Of a stretch of DNA of 64,000 nt, positions 24,845 through 37,054 are shown piece after piece (position 1 is the first letter of the stretch; every line of letters begins with the position of its first letter). The notes under the pieces were generated by a model that saw only the letters and a list, made by a program, of their open reading frames with translations, had not been told where the DNA came from and searched no databases. Location: positions 11,570,154-11,634,153 of the forward strand of contig JAJLRJ010000010.1 of the NCBI GenBank assembly GCA_024195265.1, read 5' to 3'. The position numbers were made by a program, and so were the translations under genes. The stretch is from Dendrophyllia cribrosa. Taxonomy: Eukaryota; Cnidaria; Anthozoa; Scleractinia; Dendrophylliidae.

Positions 24845-26367
24845 ACAGTGCGGCTACTGTTACCGGGGTCACTCAGACAAAGTTAACCAATCACAAAGCA
24901 GAACAAGAACAACAGATTTCAACATTTTTTACTTTAGCTAATGAAATCTCAAGTACAAAACAATGGAATTTCAAATTGTTTGTTCGCCATGAAAACAGAT
25001 CAATACAAGTCTTGGCTGTACAGCGTTGGATTTTCAATTAATTTCGATTCCATCCCTTTTGAACTTGACTAGTTTTACTTTTAACAGCGCAATTTACAAG
25101 GTAAATATCGGCAATGTTAATGAAACAGAAACTCCAAACTGTGTGAGGTGTGAAAATAAGGAATACGACGGCTGTACCGTATGTCTACATAAATAAAAGT
25201 GTTGGTGGCGGATTTCAAATAATTTGCTCGCTCGTAACAGATTCAAGTTTTCTCTACGGCGTCAACCGGGGTTTTGGTAGCACCGTTTGGAAACTATAAA
25301 TACACGTGACGCCAGCGAAGGACGACATTCTTAACTGCAGTACCAGTGAAAGCGACGTCATAGTTTTGGCAAATTAAAGCGCGTGACGGATTTGAAAACA
25401 ACGAAACACGGCTTGTTCGCTGCCGTGATTAACTAAGTTTTCATGCGCTGTCGGATCTTTGATTTCCACCGTCTTTTTCAAAATTTGAGTTCCACGCGCT
25501 GGGTTCTGGCAGTACGATTAAGTGAAATAAAACTAAGTAAAAGAGAAATTCAAAACTGCTTAAAAAGAGTATCGGCCGTATAACAACGGCGTATTCTTCA
25601 ACATATATTTCACTGCCGGGAAATCCGTGGATGTTGAATTATTATTGTCCAGACAATTCAAAACAGTAAATCCAACTTCCTCGAGATAAATTCCAAAAAA
25701 TAAAAACTCAACCTCCGGACTAGAATTTTTTGTTTTTGGACAGAGGTCGAGGTTTAGTTAATAATTATTTATATTTTTCGACATATACAACTACTGTATA
25801 GACTTTACTTTCACCAAAATGATTTCTTCAAAACCTTCACGACCACTTTGAGAGATTAAAGAAAGCACTCTAGTGCTCAAACCGCAAAGAAAATCTGCAA
25901 CGGAAAAATACTGACGACAATTTAACAAAAAATAATTCAGATAAAGGAGCCGCTCTTTTTCAAACGGTTAGAAAATAAATGCGACGCTGGCAGTGTGCCT
26001 TGTAACATTTGCAAAACAAAACACTGAACAGCCGGCGGTTTAGTTTTTATTTTTTCCGAGAATTTTGATTTCGCCGGCCATGTAATTTGCCCAAACATAC
26101 GGGCGTCGCGTTTACTGCTTTCATACAGTTTGAAATCAGTTCTCGCTCACTTGCATGACACATGACATTCATTCATGTAGCATGTGAAACTACTCAAACT
26201 TTTAAATCGATAAGACAACGCTAGCGAGTGAACGAGTGAACAAGTTGAAATTTCATTGTTCCGTACTCGACATTTTATTGGCTGAAGTAAAAAATGTTGA
26301 AATCTATTGTTTACGTTTTGTGTTTTGCTTTGTGTCTGGGTGACCCCGGCAACAGTAGCCGCACTGT
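24845..26367. mobile_element. 1.5-kb inverted-repeat element
   Basis: The left end 'acagtgcggctactgttacc' plus 'ggggtcactcagacaaag' is inverted at the right as 'ctttgtgtctgggtgacccc' plus 'ggcaacagtagccgcactgt'. No transposase ORF is visible. It sits in the intron before the SEA exons. Confidence 0.75.
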
Positions 26368-26896
26368 TAAGGTAGACTTTTAAAGATTGAAAATAAAAAG
26401 TACTTCTATTGTTTCAAAGTTGATTTAATATTTGTTTTTCTCTTTTACTCGAGGCTGTCAAAGTCGTGCAATAATTTGCCGCTGTAAAGAGCTATTTGGC
26501 CTATAGCTGAATTTTATTATTCATATTTTTCTACCCCCGCCTAAAATCGTGCCCAGTGATTTTTACTTTACTCTATCTAGTCCATGTGATATAACAAAAT
26601 GACAAAGTTTCAATATTTCATACGGACAATTAAACTGCTTGAGAGCCAATCAGTTTGCAGGATGTGTGGGCAAGTTTGAACAATCAATCAATTTTTTAAT
26701 GTCAAAGCCTGGGATGAGGTTGCCCTCCATATCCGAACCAGAGGCCCATGTGTTAAACGCATGACAATGAGCAAAGCTATTTGTGCTTCTGCGTGAGAAC
26801 AACACGGTCTAATATTAAAAAAATACTTATCTTTGCTGAAAACGTACTATTGATGAGACCTATTTACATTTGTAATCTATTCTGGAGGTCCCTAAG

Positions 26897-27065
26897 CGGG
26901 GTCGTAGCTGTCCAAAGGATGTCTGTGATTGGCGAACGATACAACTGATATATCACTTGAACAATGCCCCTATCCCTAATCTCTATCCCAGTGGGACAAA
27001 TCTATTGTTTTCCTAGCGAATCACAGACATCGTTTGGACAAGTGCAGGACCACCCATGCAGACCC
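26897..27065. repeat. Dispersed repeat, copy 1
   Basis: The sequence 'tctgtgattggcgaacgata' and the downstream 'agcgaatcacagacatcgtt' also occur at 31298-31455. The unit is partly self-complementary ('tctgtgattggc' against 'gcgaatcacaga'), so it is a short foldback family. Confidence 0.7.
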
Positions 27066-27198
27066 CTTGTTTGTTTGTTTTTGTTTTGTTTTGTTTGGCT
27101 TAAGATCTTTTTTATGTAACAGAATAGCTTCCCATAAAGCAGTGAGCTGTTTGACTTTTGCCAGTGAATTATTTTGTGATTTGTTTATCCTGTTGTAG

Positions 27199-27296
27199 AA
27201 GACAGTTCGGTCTTCAAAGGAACGTTAACCATCTCAGGCGCAGACTGTAACAATCCATCAGAAGTTGAGGAAGTTAAGCAAAACTTCTGTAAAGAG
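27199..27296 (+). CDS. SEA-like domain exon 1
   Basis: This 98-nt exon (phase 1 to 0) has acceptor cctgttgtag and donor gtatgt. It encodes an acidic start and 'FKGTLTISGADCNNPSEVEE', which matches the first beta strand and helix of SEA modules (F.G.L.I...). It ends at 'NFCKE'. The domain continues in the next two exons with compatible phases. The assignment rests on the pattern over all three exons. Confidence 0.65.
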
Positions 27297-27458
27297 GTAT
27301 GTTTACTTACCATGTTCAATTAGAAACATAACCTAGTTTGAGTTGGAATATGGCCATGTAAGACACTAATTCAAGTTTAAGTGGATGTGAAAGAACTAAA
27401 AGATCTTCCCCTTCCCATCCTGCATTCTGTCTATGCAATAACTCAATTTCACTTTCAG

Positions 27459-27553
27459 GTCACCTCTGGTGTGTTGCCAAACGTTACAGATCAGTTAAAT
27501 GGAGCCGGTTTTAAAGACTGCGAAGTCAAAAACACTCGGTATAAAGATAAAAG
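27459..27553 (+). CDS. SEA-like domain exon 2
   Basis: This 95-nt exon (phase 0 to 2) has acceptor ttcactttcag and donor gtaatg. It encodes 'VTSGVLPNVTDQLNGAGF' and 'CEVKNTRYKDK', the middle helix and strand of an SEA-like fold. One N-glycosylation sequon (NVT) is present. Confidence 0.65.
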
Positions 27554-27790
27554 GTAATGGCCGAGACACATTTTTTTTAGCATGCACCCATAGCTTTTTG
27601 CCAACTCTGATTTAGCACTGGTCATTGCAGCCAGTTACATTTTTCTATAAAAATTAAATTAACAAAACTCCAATTCTAAAAGGATTGCAGATGATTTACT
27701 GTATGATCTTGAAAACCAATGAAATTTCTGTCATTTTATTGCCCTTCATTTTTTGAGCTGCTGCAATGTAGTGGTCTCTTTTATTTTTAG

Positions 27791-27951
27791 GTGTGGCAGT
27801 ATAATCGTTGATTTCGTCCTGCGATTCAATCAAAGCGTCAGTGCTGACGAGGTGGTGGCTGCTCTGAAGGCTGCTGCACAACAAGGCAATTTTGGCAGCT
27901 ATAATGTTGATCCCGATAGCATAAAACAAACTCCTTCTCCACCCACTAAAG
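27791..27951 (+). CDS. SEA-like domain exon 3 with G/SIIV motif
   Basis: This 161-nt exon (phase 2 to 1) has acceptor tatttttag and donor gtgaac. It opens with 'RCGSIIVDFVLRF', followed by a helix ('SADEVVAALKAAAQQG') and a Pro-rich end. GSIIV matches the G-S-[VI]-[VI]-V signature at which many SEA domains cleave themselves between Gly and Ser, leaving two non-covalently joined chains. Whether it cleaves is inference. The position, just outside the membrane, is the usual one for SEA modules. Confidence 0.68.
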
Positions 27952-28409
27952 GTGAACTAGAAGTATCTTTTACTTCTCTTTGTTGTTAAATTTGCAACAG
28001 ATTATATTAATAGCTTAGTTTTTATAATAGGTCCCATTCTCAAATAGTAATACATGGAATAAGAGCTTTATTCGCGTGTTTGAATAAGAGTTATGGAAAT
28101 CTCAGTTACTAGTTACAATTTTCACCATTTCTCAGCCATCGATTAATTTTTACATATCCAGGGCTCGACACTAACGCCCGCCCTCTTTCCACTTGAGGGA
28201 AAATTTTCCCATTGGAAATTGAAAATACTTGCCTGAAATGGAAAGTAAATATCAGGCAATTCTGGGAAGCCAGTTTTACGTTTAAAAGCTTCAGGGGAAA
28301 ATGTACAAATAATGAAAAAAACCTCAATCCTGTGTTGATAAGTTTGACCTTCAACCTGGACTGCAAATGTAGTGGGCTAGTGGAACGGGAATGAGACCCC
28401 CACTTTCAT

Positions 28410-28423
28410 GGGGGGGGGGGGGG
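28410..28423. repeat. Poly-G tract
   Basis: A 14-nt G run in the intron after the SEA exons. No other feature was recognised between 27952 and 29302. Confidence 0.8.
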
Positions 28424-29302
28424 TCTTACTTTAACAACAACTGTTAGACATGGTGAGAAATATTGTTTTATTATCATGATTGGAAACTACAAGACTAGAG
28501 TGTAAAGTTTTTACATGGGATGTAAAATTTGGAAGCTACTTTCCAGAGTGGGGAGTGGTCTCTAAAGTTAGTGACAAGCCCTGAGATCTTACCTATCAGG
28601 TAAAAAGCACGGTATTTCTCAACTGACACTTGAAATTTTGGTCGGATTTTTGGCTATCAGTTACACGTCATTCAGCCTGCTTACACTTGTAGAGTATTCC
28701 CAGATCGTCTATTTTTTTTTTAGCTGAGGCTGAGCCGGAACTGAACGTTCTTATTTTGTTGGCGGTTTGAGCCTAAAAGGATTTACAAGTGCAATCTATA
28801 AGAATCATAGTACCTATCAATTCCATCGGGCAAAGCAGTGGTTTTAATTTGAAATAATTTCATTTCCATCAAACCAATAAATACATGTAAATATACAAGT
28901 AATAAATTAAAATGAATAACATAATAAAAATAAAATAGAAACTGAATGAACGTACCTTAGAGAGGTTTCACATAACCCGTGAAACCTAAAAAGAAGATAG
29001 ACAAACACAGTACCAAAGGGGAGGAGGTGGGAGATGAATCAAAACGTGTTCAGCCAATGAAATAACTGCAGTGAATGGCTGCGGGACAGCATATTCACGC
29101 GTCTAAAACCCTAGGAAATGGGTATTAAATACATTGCAAAACTCACACCACCTCGCTGAACGCGGATACGTGCCTCCCACTATTACATAACAATCACTCT
29201 GTGTGACCTAGTGATCATCACAACACTAACCAGAGAGAAAACATAAAAATTTCTATTCGCCATCAAATATTCTCCTTTCACGGGTTTTGTGAAATCACTC
29301 TG

Positions 29303-30260
29303 ATGCTGTGTTCACACTAGGGCGAAACATGTTTAGTCTGATCACGAATGAAACATGTTTCACTGTGAAAAGTGTTCACATCAGGCGGCGCATTGCATGC
29401 GCGAATCATGATTGAAACATGTTTACTCTGAGCATGATTGAAACTACTTCACGAGGTAGTTTCGATCTAAGCCAGACGAAACACTTGCATTGCGCTTCGT
29501 TTCCAATGAACTTGAGAAGTGAGATGAAACCACAAAACCATGTAACAGCAAGTTAGAGCTCTAATTTCGTTTCATGTGAAATTATTAAATGTTCATGCGA
29601 GCTTATGCCTGCTTCATAAAACAGCATAAATTATAGAACCAGGCGTGAAACGTGTTTTGAAATTAACAAATAATGTGAACAAGATAATTGCAAGCATGTT
29701 TACGGGAAACGTGTTTCGTTGAAACATGTTTACTCTAAAGGCTGGTTCTCATATAATCTTCCCGGTCGTCCGAGTCGTTTCAAAAGTTTTTTGCAAATGA
29801 CTCAGACGATCGGGACGACTCAAGCGATTTGGGTTCTCGTATGATCGTCCCGGTTGTCCCGAACGTCAATAGCGCGGTCGCAAACTGGGTCCGGCAACAT
29901 ATTTTGGGCGCGAGAATCGTAAAAAAAATGGCGGCTGTTAAAGCAGAGTTAAACGCTGAAGTTGTCGCTATTTTGGAACTGGTAGAGCTATGAATACTGG
30001 GAAATAATAGTGCATTCTGGGGTAGATTTGGGTCGCTTCGATCGCCTCAGTCGTCCCGGTCGCCTGAGAGTAGTTCTCGTCCCAGTCGTCCGGATAGAAC
30101 ACAGTCCGGGTCGTTTGTGATCGTCCCGGATCTCGTCTCAGAAGTGTTCTCATATAATCGTCCCGGTCGTCCGTGCACTTTTTGAAACGACTCGGACGAC
30201 CGGGACGATTATATGAGAACCAGCCTTGAGCATGTTTCTGTGCTGATGTGAACACAGTAT
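29303..30260. mobile_element. MITE family copy 2, interrupted by a nested element
   Basis: Same termini and internal 'gaaacatgttt' repeats as the copy at 14326. The copy is split near its right end by a different element (29738-30227). Right of the insertion it resumes with 'gagcatgtttctgtgctgatg' and ends 'aacacagtat'. Confidence 0.82.
29738..30227. mobile_element. Nested MITE ('aaggctggttctcat' ends)
   Basis: The termini 'aaggctggttctcatataat' and 'attatatgagaaccagcctt' are perfectly inverted. The interior is made of degenerate 'cgtcccggtcgtccgagtcg' units in both orientations. It is younger than the host MITE it interrupts. Confidence 0.82.
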
Positions 30261-30743
30261 AAGATGGAAAAACATGTAATGCTCCATTGGATTCAATTCT
30301 AAATCATAAATGTGTCAGCTTCAGTTCGCTCTACATGACTTATTTGTAGATAGTGCTTTATTTGAAATTTGTGACTTATTTTTTACACTGAACGCATCTT
30401 TTAACAAAAGACATCAACCACAATGTGGGACTATTGCTGTGTTCATATTGTTATGTTTAAAAACGCTATTAAACAAAGTTTCAAACAGACGAATGAAGTT
30501 TGAGAACTTTTCAAACGTTTCGAATACCAAGTTTTCAAATTTTTTATTTATAGCATATTCAGCAATTTTACAACTATCATTTCCGTAGTAAATCGTACAA
30601 GCGTAGTCACGAATCGCACGTCTTCCGAGGTGTTCACTCGCCTTCGAACGTGTTGAATAAACTCCAGAAATCCCCTGAGGGCTTCCGTTCAGTTTACGAA
30701 ATATTCTGGTGACTTTATTAAATATGTTTTTATTTGTTTTTAG

Positions 30744-30791
30744 AACCGCGGCCTTGCAAAGACTCGTTATTCAAAGACGAAAAGTGCGATC
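30744..30791 (+). CDS. Juxtamembrane exon
   Basis: This 48-nt phase 1-1 exon has acceptor tttgtttttag and donor gtaagt. It encodes a short charged segment with two Cys ('PCKDSLFKDEKCD'). It fits in phase between SEA exon 3 and the TM exon and would form a small loop outside the membrane. The evidence is splice sites and phase only. Confidence 0.55.
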
Positions 30792-31297
30792 GTAAGTACC
30801 ATAACTCAAATTATTTTACTTAGGTCTATATACTGGCAATCAAGGTTTTTTCCATAAAAGTTACCTTTTGACTCAGTTTCACCACATTCCTTGCATCTCA
30901 TGAAAATGGTTGAAATTTTGTGATTGCTAGTATGTCCCATTGCATCCTGGGTAGGAACCATAGTCTTTACTTGAAACTCGAGATCTGTTAGTGCACATAG
31001 GGACAGAAATATGTTAAAGTCACGCTCAAACTTGACTGATTTAAACGAAACAGGTTAAAACGGGTATCGTATGTGTAGCCACACGGGTGGAACAAGAACA
31101 GCACAGGTAACCTTTATTGTTAACAGTTTAAAGTTATTTTTAATGCAATGTCATAAAACCCACACCAAAATAATAACCCTGGCCAATCACAACAGACGAA
31201 GCCAATTTGTGAACCAACCTTGGCGCTAACATAACATAAAGAGCATCTGTGTATATTCAAAACTTTCGTCAGCTGAGGGACAGAACAAAGTAGAACG

Positions 31298-31455
31298 GCG
31301 ACCCCGTAGTTGTCCAAACGACGTCTGTGATTGGCGAACGATACAATTGATATATGAACAATGCCCTTATCCCCTATCCCTATCCTGGGGGAACGAATCT
31401 ATTGTTTTCTTAGCGAATCACAGACATCGTTTGTACAAGTGCTGGACTACCCGGG
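31298..31455. repeat. Dispersed repeat, copy 2
   Basis: Homologous to 26897-27065 ('tctgtgattggcgaacgata', 'agcgaatcacagacatcgtt'). Both copies lie in introns of the receptor gene. Confidence 0.7.
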
Positions 31456-31676
31456 CAGTAGAACGCGGACTACTGCAATAAAATGTTTATTTGAACACGC
31501 CCGGAATTTTTATTTCATGACCCTGTTCTTTTTTTTTCAAGGGTATCAACAGTAAAGCACTTGAGTAGTAAACATGATAATATAACGGCTGAAATAGACA
31601 TGTACACATTATAACGAAAGATCAATGTATTTGCTGGGTATATGTAGATTGACACTTGTCGTTGCATCTTTTTCAG

Positions 31677-31793
31677 TAAAAGTGATTGCTCTGGTCATCT
31701 TGGTTGTTTGTGTAGTTGTCCTTATTGCTTGTGTTGTTGGTGGTGTTATATACTACTGGGTGCACAAGAAGAAATGTCGAAAAGATCCTAGAA
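31677..31793 (+). CDS. Transmembrane exon
   Basis: This 117-nt phase 1-1 exon has acceptor atctttttcag and donor gtgagt. It encodes about 26 hydrophobic residues ('VIALVILVVCVVVLIACVVG' is its core). A basic stop-transfer stretch follows ('HKKKCRK') with a membrane-proximal Cys that could be palmitoylated. It gives a type I topology with the Ig and SEA domains outside. Confidence 0.8.
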
Positions 31794-31845
31794 GTGAGTA
31801 TTTTTTATGTAGCTGAATATCGCTCGTCAAATTATAAAAACGATT

Positions 31846-32045
31846 TAAAGAGTCTGACCCACCCAGTTTGCATTGGGCGCTTCTCTTATTATGATACGGC
31901 TCTATTCCATATTTGGGCAAGCATATCACCTCTTGCACGAGTGAATTTCTCATCTACAATACAGTATGGATTTTCGGGGACCCTGAAAATGGCGGATGAA
32001 CCAACGTAGGCGCGCAATGCAAACTGGGTGGGTCAGATTCTTTAA
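31846..32045. mobile_element. MITE ('taaagagtctgaccc' ends)
   Basis: 'agagtctgacccacccagtt' and the complementary 'aactgggtgggtcagattct' bound about 200 bp in the intron after the TM exon. Confidence 0.78.
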
Positions 32046-32707
32046 GAACCACTAGCTATTTCAGTCAAGTTAAAGGACAGTGTCCCGGCTGAAATATTGT
32101 GTTTTTATTGTTATGACAGGAGCTTTCTTTAAGACTGCTTTATTGTCTTGAAATAGGAAGAAAAAATCACCAAAAGCTTTGAACGAAAAACATGAGACAA
32201 AATAACGGCCATTTTGATTTCTTGCCCTGTCATGAAGTCAAATTTGTTGAGCTGTAATCCACTTCCATCCTTGCAACTCTACACTTTATCTCCAAACTTC
32301 TGCTTCTGTTTTTCTCATCTTTTTACCAATTTAAAAGTTGTATATTTGGTGGCATTTGGTGATGCAACATGGAAATATGATAAGTGTAATGTTGTTTTTT
32401 CGGCGGCGGGACAGTGTCCCTTTCAGAGCAACCTGTTATTTCAATCGAGTTAAGCAGGCAAAATCACTATCAAATAAAAAAAAAAAACATGTCCGGTCCT
32501 CCATGGTAGCAATGAAGAACAATGATGATGAACTTGGTCTTGAATGTCGATGACGTAAAGGCAACGAGTTGACCTACTAAAGAAATAAAAAACGCGCCGA
32601 GTGAATTGTTGAGTTATATAAGCGCGCGGGAATTTTTAAGAACACGCACTTCTCGCACTTCTCGAGTGTTCTTAAAAATTGCCGCGCGCCTATATAAAAT
32701 AATATGT

Positions 32708-32768
32708 ACTTATTGACTAAGTGGGAGGGCCGGATGGGAAAATATTTGGCTCGAGGTCATGGCGTACA

Positions 32769-32801
<33 letters not shown>

Positions 32802-32850
32802 GAGAGCCAAATATTTTCCCATCCGGCCCGACCTAACTTAGTCAATAAGT
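32708..32850. mobile_element. Palindromic element
   Basis: 'acttattgactaagt...gatgggaaaatatttggct' is inverted as 'agccaaatattttcccatc...acttagtcaataagt'. The flanks (32630-32700, 32880-33040) hold further GC-rich 'gggccgtacgg' repeats that may belong to the same larger element. Confidence 0.75.
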
Positions 32851-33745
32851 ATTTTATCATATGACCAATTTTACTTGAAATTTTAACGCGCGAGGCCGTC
32901 CGCTTTTGTAGTAGGGCCGTACGGTTTTTTCCGGCCCCGCTCGCGCAAATGCGTACGGCCCTCATACAGGACTTTCATCAATGGTTTTGTAAAGAAAAGG
33001 TTCGCAGGGCCGTACGGGTCATATGATAAAAACGGTTATAATGAATCTTACGTCACGCGCGTGCTTTATCGTGATATAATGAACTCGGTTTAACCAATCA
33101 TAGCGCGCGCATTTCCTTGAGCATTTTATAAAGTGTGTATAATTGGTTTTAAGACTCGTCAAGTATTATTTATCACAGCACAGGAATCCTCCAATACTAG
33201 TATAAAAACATTATAAATACAAGCACATCGGTTGCGCCACCAAATGTGTAATAGTAACAGAACATGTGACAGTAAGGCCAAATGCGAACACTTTGACCCA
33301 ATAATGTCAATTTGTTTACCAGTTAACCAAATCGCAGGTGTTTCGCTCGTTCCCAATGTCCCGAAAGATGGGCCAGTGGAATGTTATAAGGCATTTCGTT
33401 TTGCACAGTTAATTTTTTGTTACTTCTGTTTATTTCATTTTGCATCAAAAGTAATTATATTTAGCGTCACTGTTACATTTTGTGTGAGTTTTCAAATTTT
33501 GTTCGTTGACGCACATCTGAGATGGAAACCTCGAATCCTTTTATTTCCATCCACTTATAACAGCCCATTTACTTCTAGTATCTGGCTTAAAAATGACCGT
33601 TTATTGATAGTTTCAGTATTGGAATTAGGCGTGTCTTTTATGAGGATGAAACTTAAGAAAATAAAATATGCCTTTACCATAAAGAAGAAGGAAACTTAAA
33701 CAATGCCGTGCGTTTGCAACAGTGTGGAAATGAAATCTGACATTC

Positions 33746-34152
33746 AGACTACGTTTACACTAGAGGAGATTTTCCCGGATTCGTGAACATTTTGGTACCG
33801 GATTCGTTTTGCCGTTTACAATCAGATGGGTGAATCCGAAATAAAAACGTTCCGGTTTGGTCGCGTCTCCGGAGATTTTGAATCCGAAATCTAAAGTGAA
33901 TACTTTGTATCCGATAACTGTAAATCCGCAATGTTTTAAAGTGTAAACAGTTGTTCCCACGAATCCGGATACTTTTTCGCCTGCTTTGTAACCGTTCCCG
34001 CATGAATGTCCTCGGATTTATCGATGTGTGTAAACGGTTGGGAATCCGAATACCCTTTAGTATAAACGCATGCGAATCCGAATACCCTAAATTTAATAAA
34101 TCCGGAAACATTTATGAATCCGGAAAAATCACCTCTAGTGTAAACGTAGTCT
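33746..34152. mobile_element. MITE ('agactacgtttacac' ends)
   Basis: 'agactacgtttacactagag' and its complement 'ctctagtgtaaacgtagtct' bound 407 bp filled with 'aatccgga' and 'tccggatt' sub-repeats. Confidence 0.82.
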
Positions 34153-34236
34153 CAAACTTCAACACTTTTGCACTTGTCTATATGTGTTTTGAAATTTTAA
34201 TGGAACACCTTGCAGTGGTCAATAGAGTGGAATTAA

Positions 34237-34409
34237 AGACCTTTTCATAAATGGCGGCCGATTTATTATTTTTATATATGTTAATTAGCCCTACTAGCCT
34301 CATTTTAGAGTAAAAGTTCTTTTGAATTTTGCACATGCAGACGAGGCTTGTCAGGCTGATTAGCGTAAATATAAAAATAATTAATCGGCCGTCATTTATG
34401 AAAAGGTCT
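34237..34409. mobile_element. Short MITE just upstream of a small exon
   Basis: 'agaccttttcataaatggcg' and its inverted copy 'gtcatttatgaaaaggtct' bound 173 bp. It ends about 70 bp before the predicted exon at 34479. Confidence 0.75.
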
Positions 34410-34478
34410 ATTGACTTGCTTGTTGCTAACTTTTTTTTTTCATCCTTTGTTCTATGAATTTGCTTTGATAACTTTAAG

Positions 34479-34506
34479 TTCACGATTCCGATGACCAGGA
34501 AGCATT
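34479..34506 (+). CDS. Cytoplasmic mini-exon
   Basis: This 28-nt exon (phase 1 to 2) lies between ...gataactttaag and donor gtaagt. It encodes 'HDSDDQEA', an acidic stretch after the basic stop-transfer. It is needed to join the phase-1 end of the TM exon to the phase-2 start of the next exon. The phase requirement and strong donor are the only evidence. Confidence 0.5.
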
Positions 34507-34839
34507 GTAAGTCCTTTTCTTTAATTATTTTTATTAAATTTACAAAGTACTTTAGATCTTATTTACTCTCGTAACTAACAGACATTAAATAAAACAGAAG
34601 TCACATCAGAAGACAGGACTAACTAAATGTGCAAAAAAGGACTTCATTATTGTGGGTTGCACTAAGTAATTTATGTTTCACAATGATCATAAAGCGTGCT
34701 TGCACCAACCAACATACAAAACTGTTAAAAAATACCCCAGGCAAGTACTTTTGAACGTTTCAAGAGAAGTTTGTTCCTTCGTAGAATGCCCAAAAATTTT
34801 GATAACTAGCGGACTTCTTAAAGTTGTTTTACCCTTAAA

Positions 34840-35191
34840 GCTGAATTACAGTCCGTACTGCGCAATCTCGGAGTTTGTTTCCATTTTTTGTTTTAAATTT
34901 GTTGATATGTTACACTTCGGTAATAGCATACATGGAGTAAATGGGAGTAAACCGTCAGTCCACCATTACGGCTGTTGTGTTTACGAATGCTCGATGAGCT
35001 GAAACGTCGGTTTGGGAAAACTTTGGGGTTCTTTTACTTGTTGTTATTGTTTGGCAAGGACATCTGACGTAAATAATGAAGGAAAAGGTAAGTTTGTCCC
35101 GTATGTTTCATTTTCGCTAGTAAACGTTCCTTGTTTGTGAGTCTTACAAACATTGCCGAGCTGAGATTGCGCAGTACGGACTGTAATTCAT
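34840..35191. mobile_element. MITE in intron
   Basis: 'tgaattacagtccgtactgc' and its complement 'gcagtacggactgtaattca' are inverted at the ends. No coding sequence is inside. Confidence 0.75.
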
Positions 35192-35536
35192 CTTTAATTT
35201 ATGTCACTCAAAATTTGCCGAGAGTAGAAATAAAAAAAGAACTTGTTGATAGCATTATTCAAAAGTTTTAATGAACTTTTATTTAAATTCATTCGGTCGA
35301 ACTTTTCTTCAGGTTTTAAACCTTCAGAAGTTGGTACACGTAAAATTCTAGTAAAAGTTGTTATTTTCAGACGAGGAATGTTTTTTCCTAGTATAAATAG
35401 ACTTCGGTTTGCAGAATCTTACTCGCATAAATCTGTCTTTCAAATAATATATAGCTCAAATTGAAATACCTGCGTTCATAATAAATGAGATTTTTAAGTG
35501 TAACAGTGACTTAGAGTACAGATATTTTAATTTTAG

Positions 35537-35948
35537 AAATGGCAACCAATGTTGTCAAGTCAATGGTGGTTATGCAGATTCAGGGCCGCCATCTGCAAAC
35601 GGAACCGACGCTGCTGCACAACAGCCGATAGAAGGTGCAAACGGGACTGATGCTACTGTACAGCAGCAGCAGGAGCAGCAGGTACAGGGAGCCCCTCTGA
35701 CTTGTGCTGTTGTAAACAAACTCACAAAGCAGCAGAAAAAGGAGGAAGAGAAGAGAAAGAAAGAGGAAGAGAAGAAAAAGAAAGAGGAAGAGAAAGAGAA
35801 AAAAATGAAAGAGAAAAAGAAGAAAAATAAAAATGATGCTGAGAATATTCCTCAGTATGCTGTTGTGGATAAGTCTCTAAAGAAGAAAAAGAAGGAGGTA
35901 GTAGAGGACGCGTATGCTCAAGTCGACATGTCCAAGAAATCTAAGAAG
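35537..35948 (+). CDS. Large cytoplasmic-tail exon with Lys/Glu-rich stretch
   Basis: This 412-nt exon (phase 2 to 0) has acceptor ttaattttag and donor gtaggt. It has a Gly/Asn/Gln-rich start with two 'ANGTDA' repeats and a Gln run, then about 60 residues of Lys/Glu repeats (for example 'KKEEEKRKKEEEKKKK') likely to form a charged single helix. It ends with two tyrosine motifs, 'QYAVV' and 'AYAQV'. It has no Met near its start, which fits an internal exon. The Tyr motifs are of the same type as those in the last exon. Confidence 0.7.
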
Positions 35949-36246
35949 GTAGGTCTATAGAGCCTCGAATTATGCCGGCGCTGTGAATTTATTGCTTTTG
36001 AGTTGTTTGGCTTTCACCCTACCGCTCTCATTCATTAGGGCCCATGTTAAACTCGAAAGGAAAAAAGTTCAATATTGTTTGTAACAAAAGTCGCAGGAAT
36101 TAATGGTCTGCTTAGCAGAGTTTCTATGAATAGTTACTCGCTAAGTTTTATCCAAGGATAACTACTCTAGAACAAGTTTATATTACAGTATAATGGACTT
36201 AGAGTACGAGAGTGCTGTTGCTTTTTACTAGTTTTTTTACTGAGTA

Positions 36247-37054
36247 AAGGTCGGCACACACGAGACGACTAGTCGCGCCGACGGGTCGCCGCGACTAGTC
36301 GCCTGCGTGTGAACTACTCATTTTCGGCAAAAAATGTAGTCGCGCCTACCAAAATGTGGTCATGGCGACTGGTTGCAGAAATTCAAACTGATTTGAATCT
36401 CTGCAACTAGTCGCCGCGACCAGTCGCGGAAATATTTACGTGTGTTCTACTCATGCAACTGGTCGCCGCGACCGAAAGAAAATAAACCAATCACAGATCA
36501 GCATTACAACGTCGCAAAACTCTGTTTCAAGATGGCGGCTCACAAACAAGAAGTGCCATGAAAAGCACCTCTTTCTTCTTTCCGTAGAAGCGACTGTCGA
36601 GTCCCCATTCTTCTTTCATACGTAACTGGTACCTCATCGTCTAATATCATCACCATCATTAGCAGCAACAACCTTTTCTTCTTAGCTCTAGAGGCCATTT
36701 TGCATCGACAAATTCATTAAAACTGGTTAGCGTAAACAAACAAACTTCCCGCCATTTTTTCCGCCTAAAGGGAATGCGTGACTTACGTCTTTTATTAAGG
36801 ATTATGTTTTGGGAAATAATTCACTTTTTAAGTTGTATTTTTTTAGTAACTCAAACAACAGATTATTTTCCATTTCCCTTTTTCAGTTCTGACAAACGCC
36901 CTAAATTTTGATGTACGTCCAAGGACATGTTGCCACGACTTGTCCCCTCTGCAGACGACTGGTCGCCGCGACTTGTTTACACGAGACGACTAGTCGTGGC
37001 GACCGGTCGGAGCGAATGGTTGGCGCGACAAGTGGTCTCGTGTGTGCCGACCTT
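36247..37054. mobile_element. 0.8-kb element ('aaggtcggcacacacgagac' ends)
   Basis: The ends 'aaggtcggcacacacgagac' and the inverted 'gtctcgtgtgtgccgacctt' bound a region rich in 'gactagtcgc', 'gtcgccgcgac' repeats. It is non-autonomous and lies in the last intron. Confidence 0.82.

Noticed and set aside
33232..33699. 155-residue ORF with hydrophobic stretches and several Cys
   Set aside because: No family match, AT-rich chance hydrophobicity, and not compatible in phase with the receptor exons.
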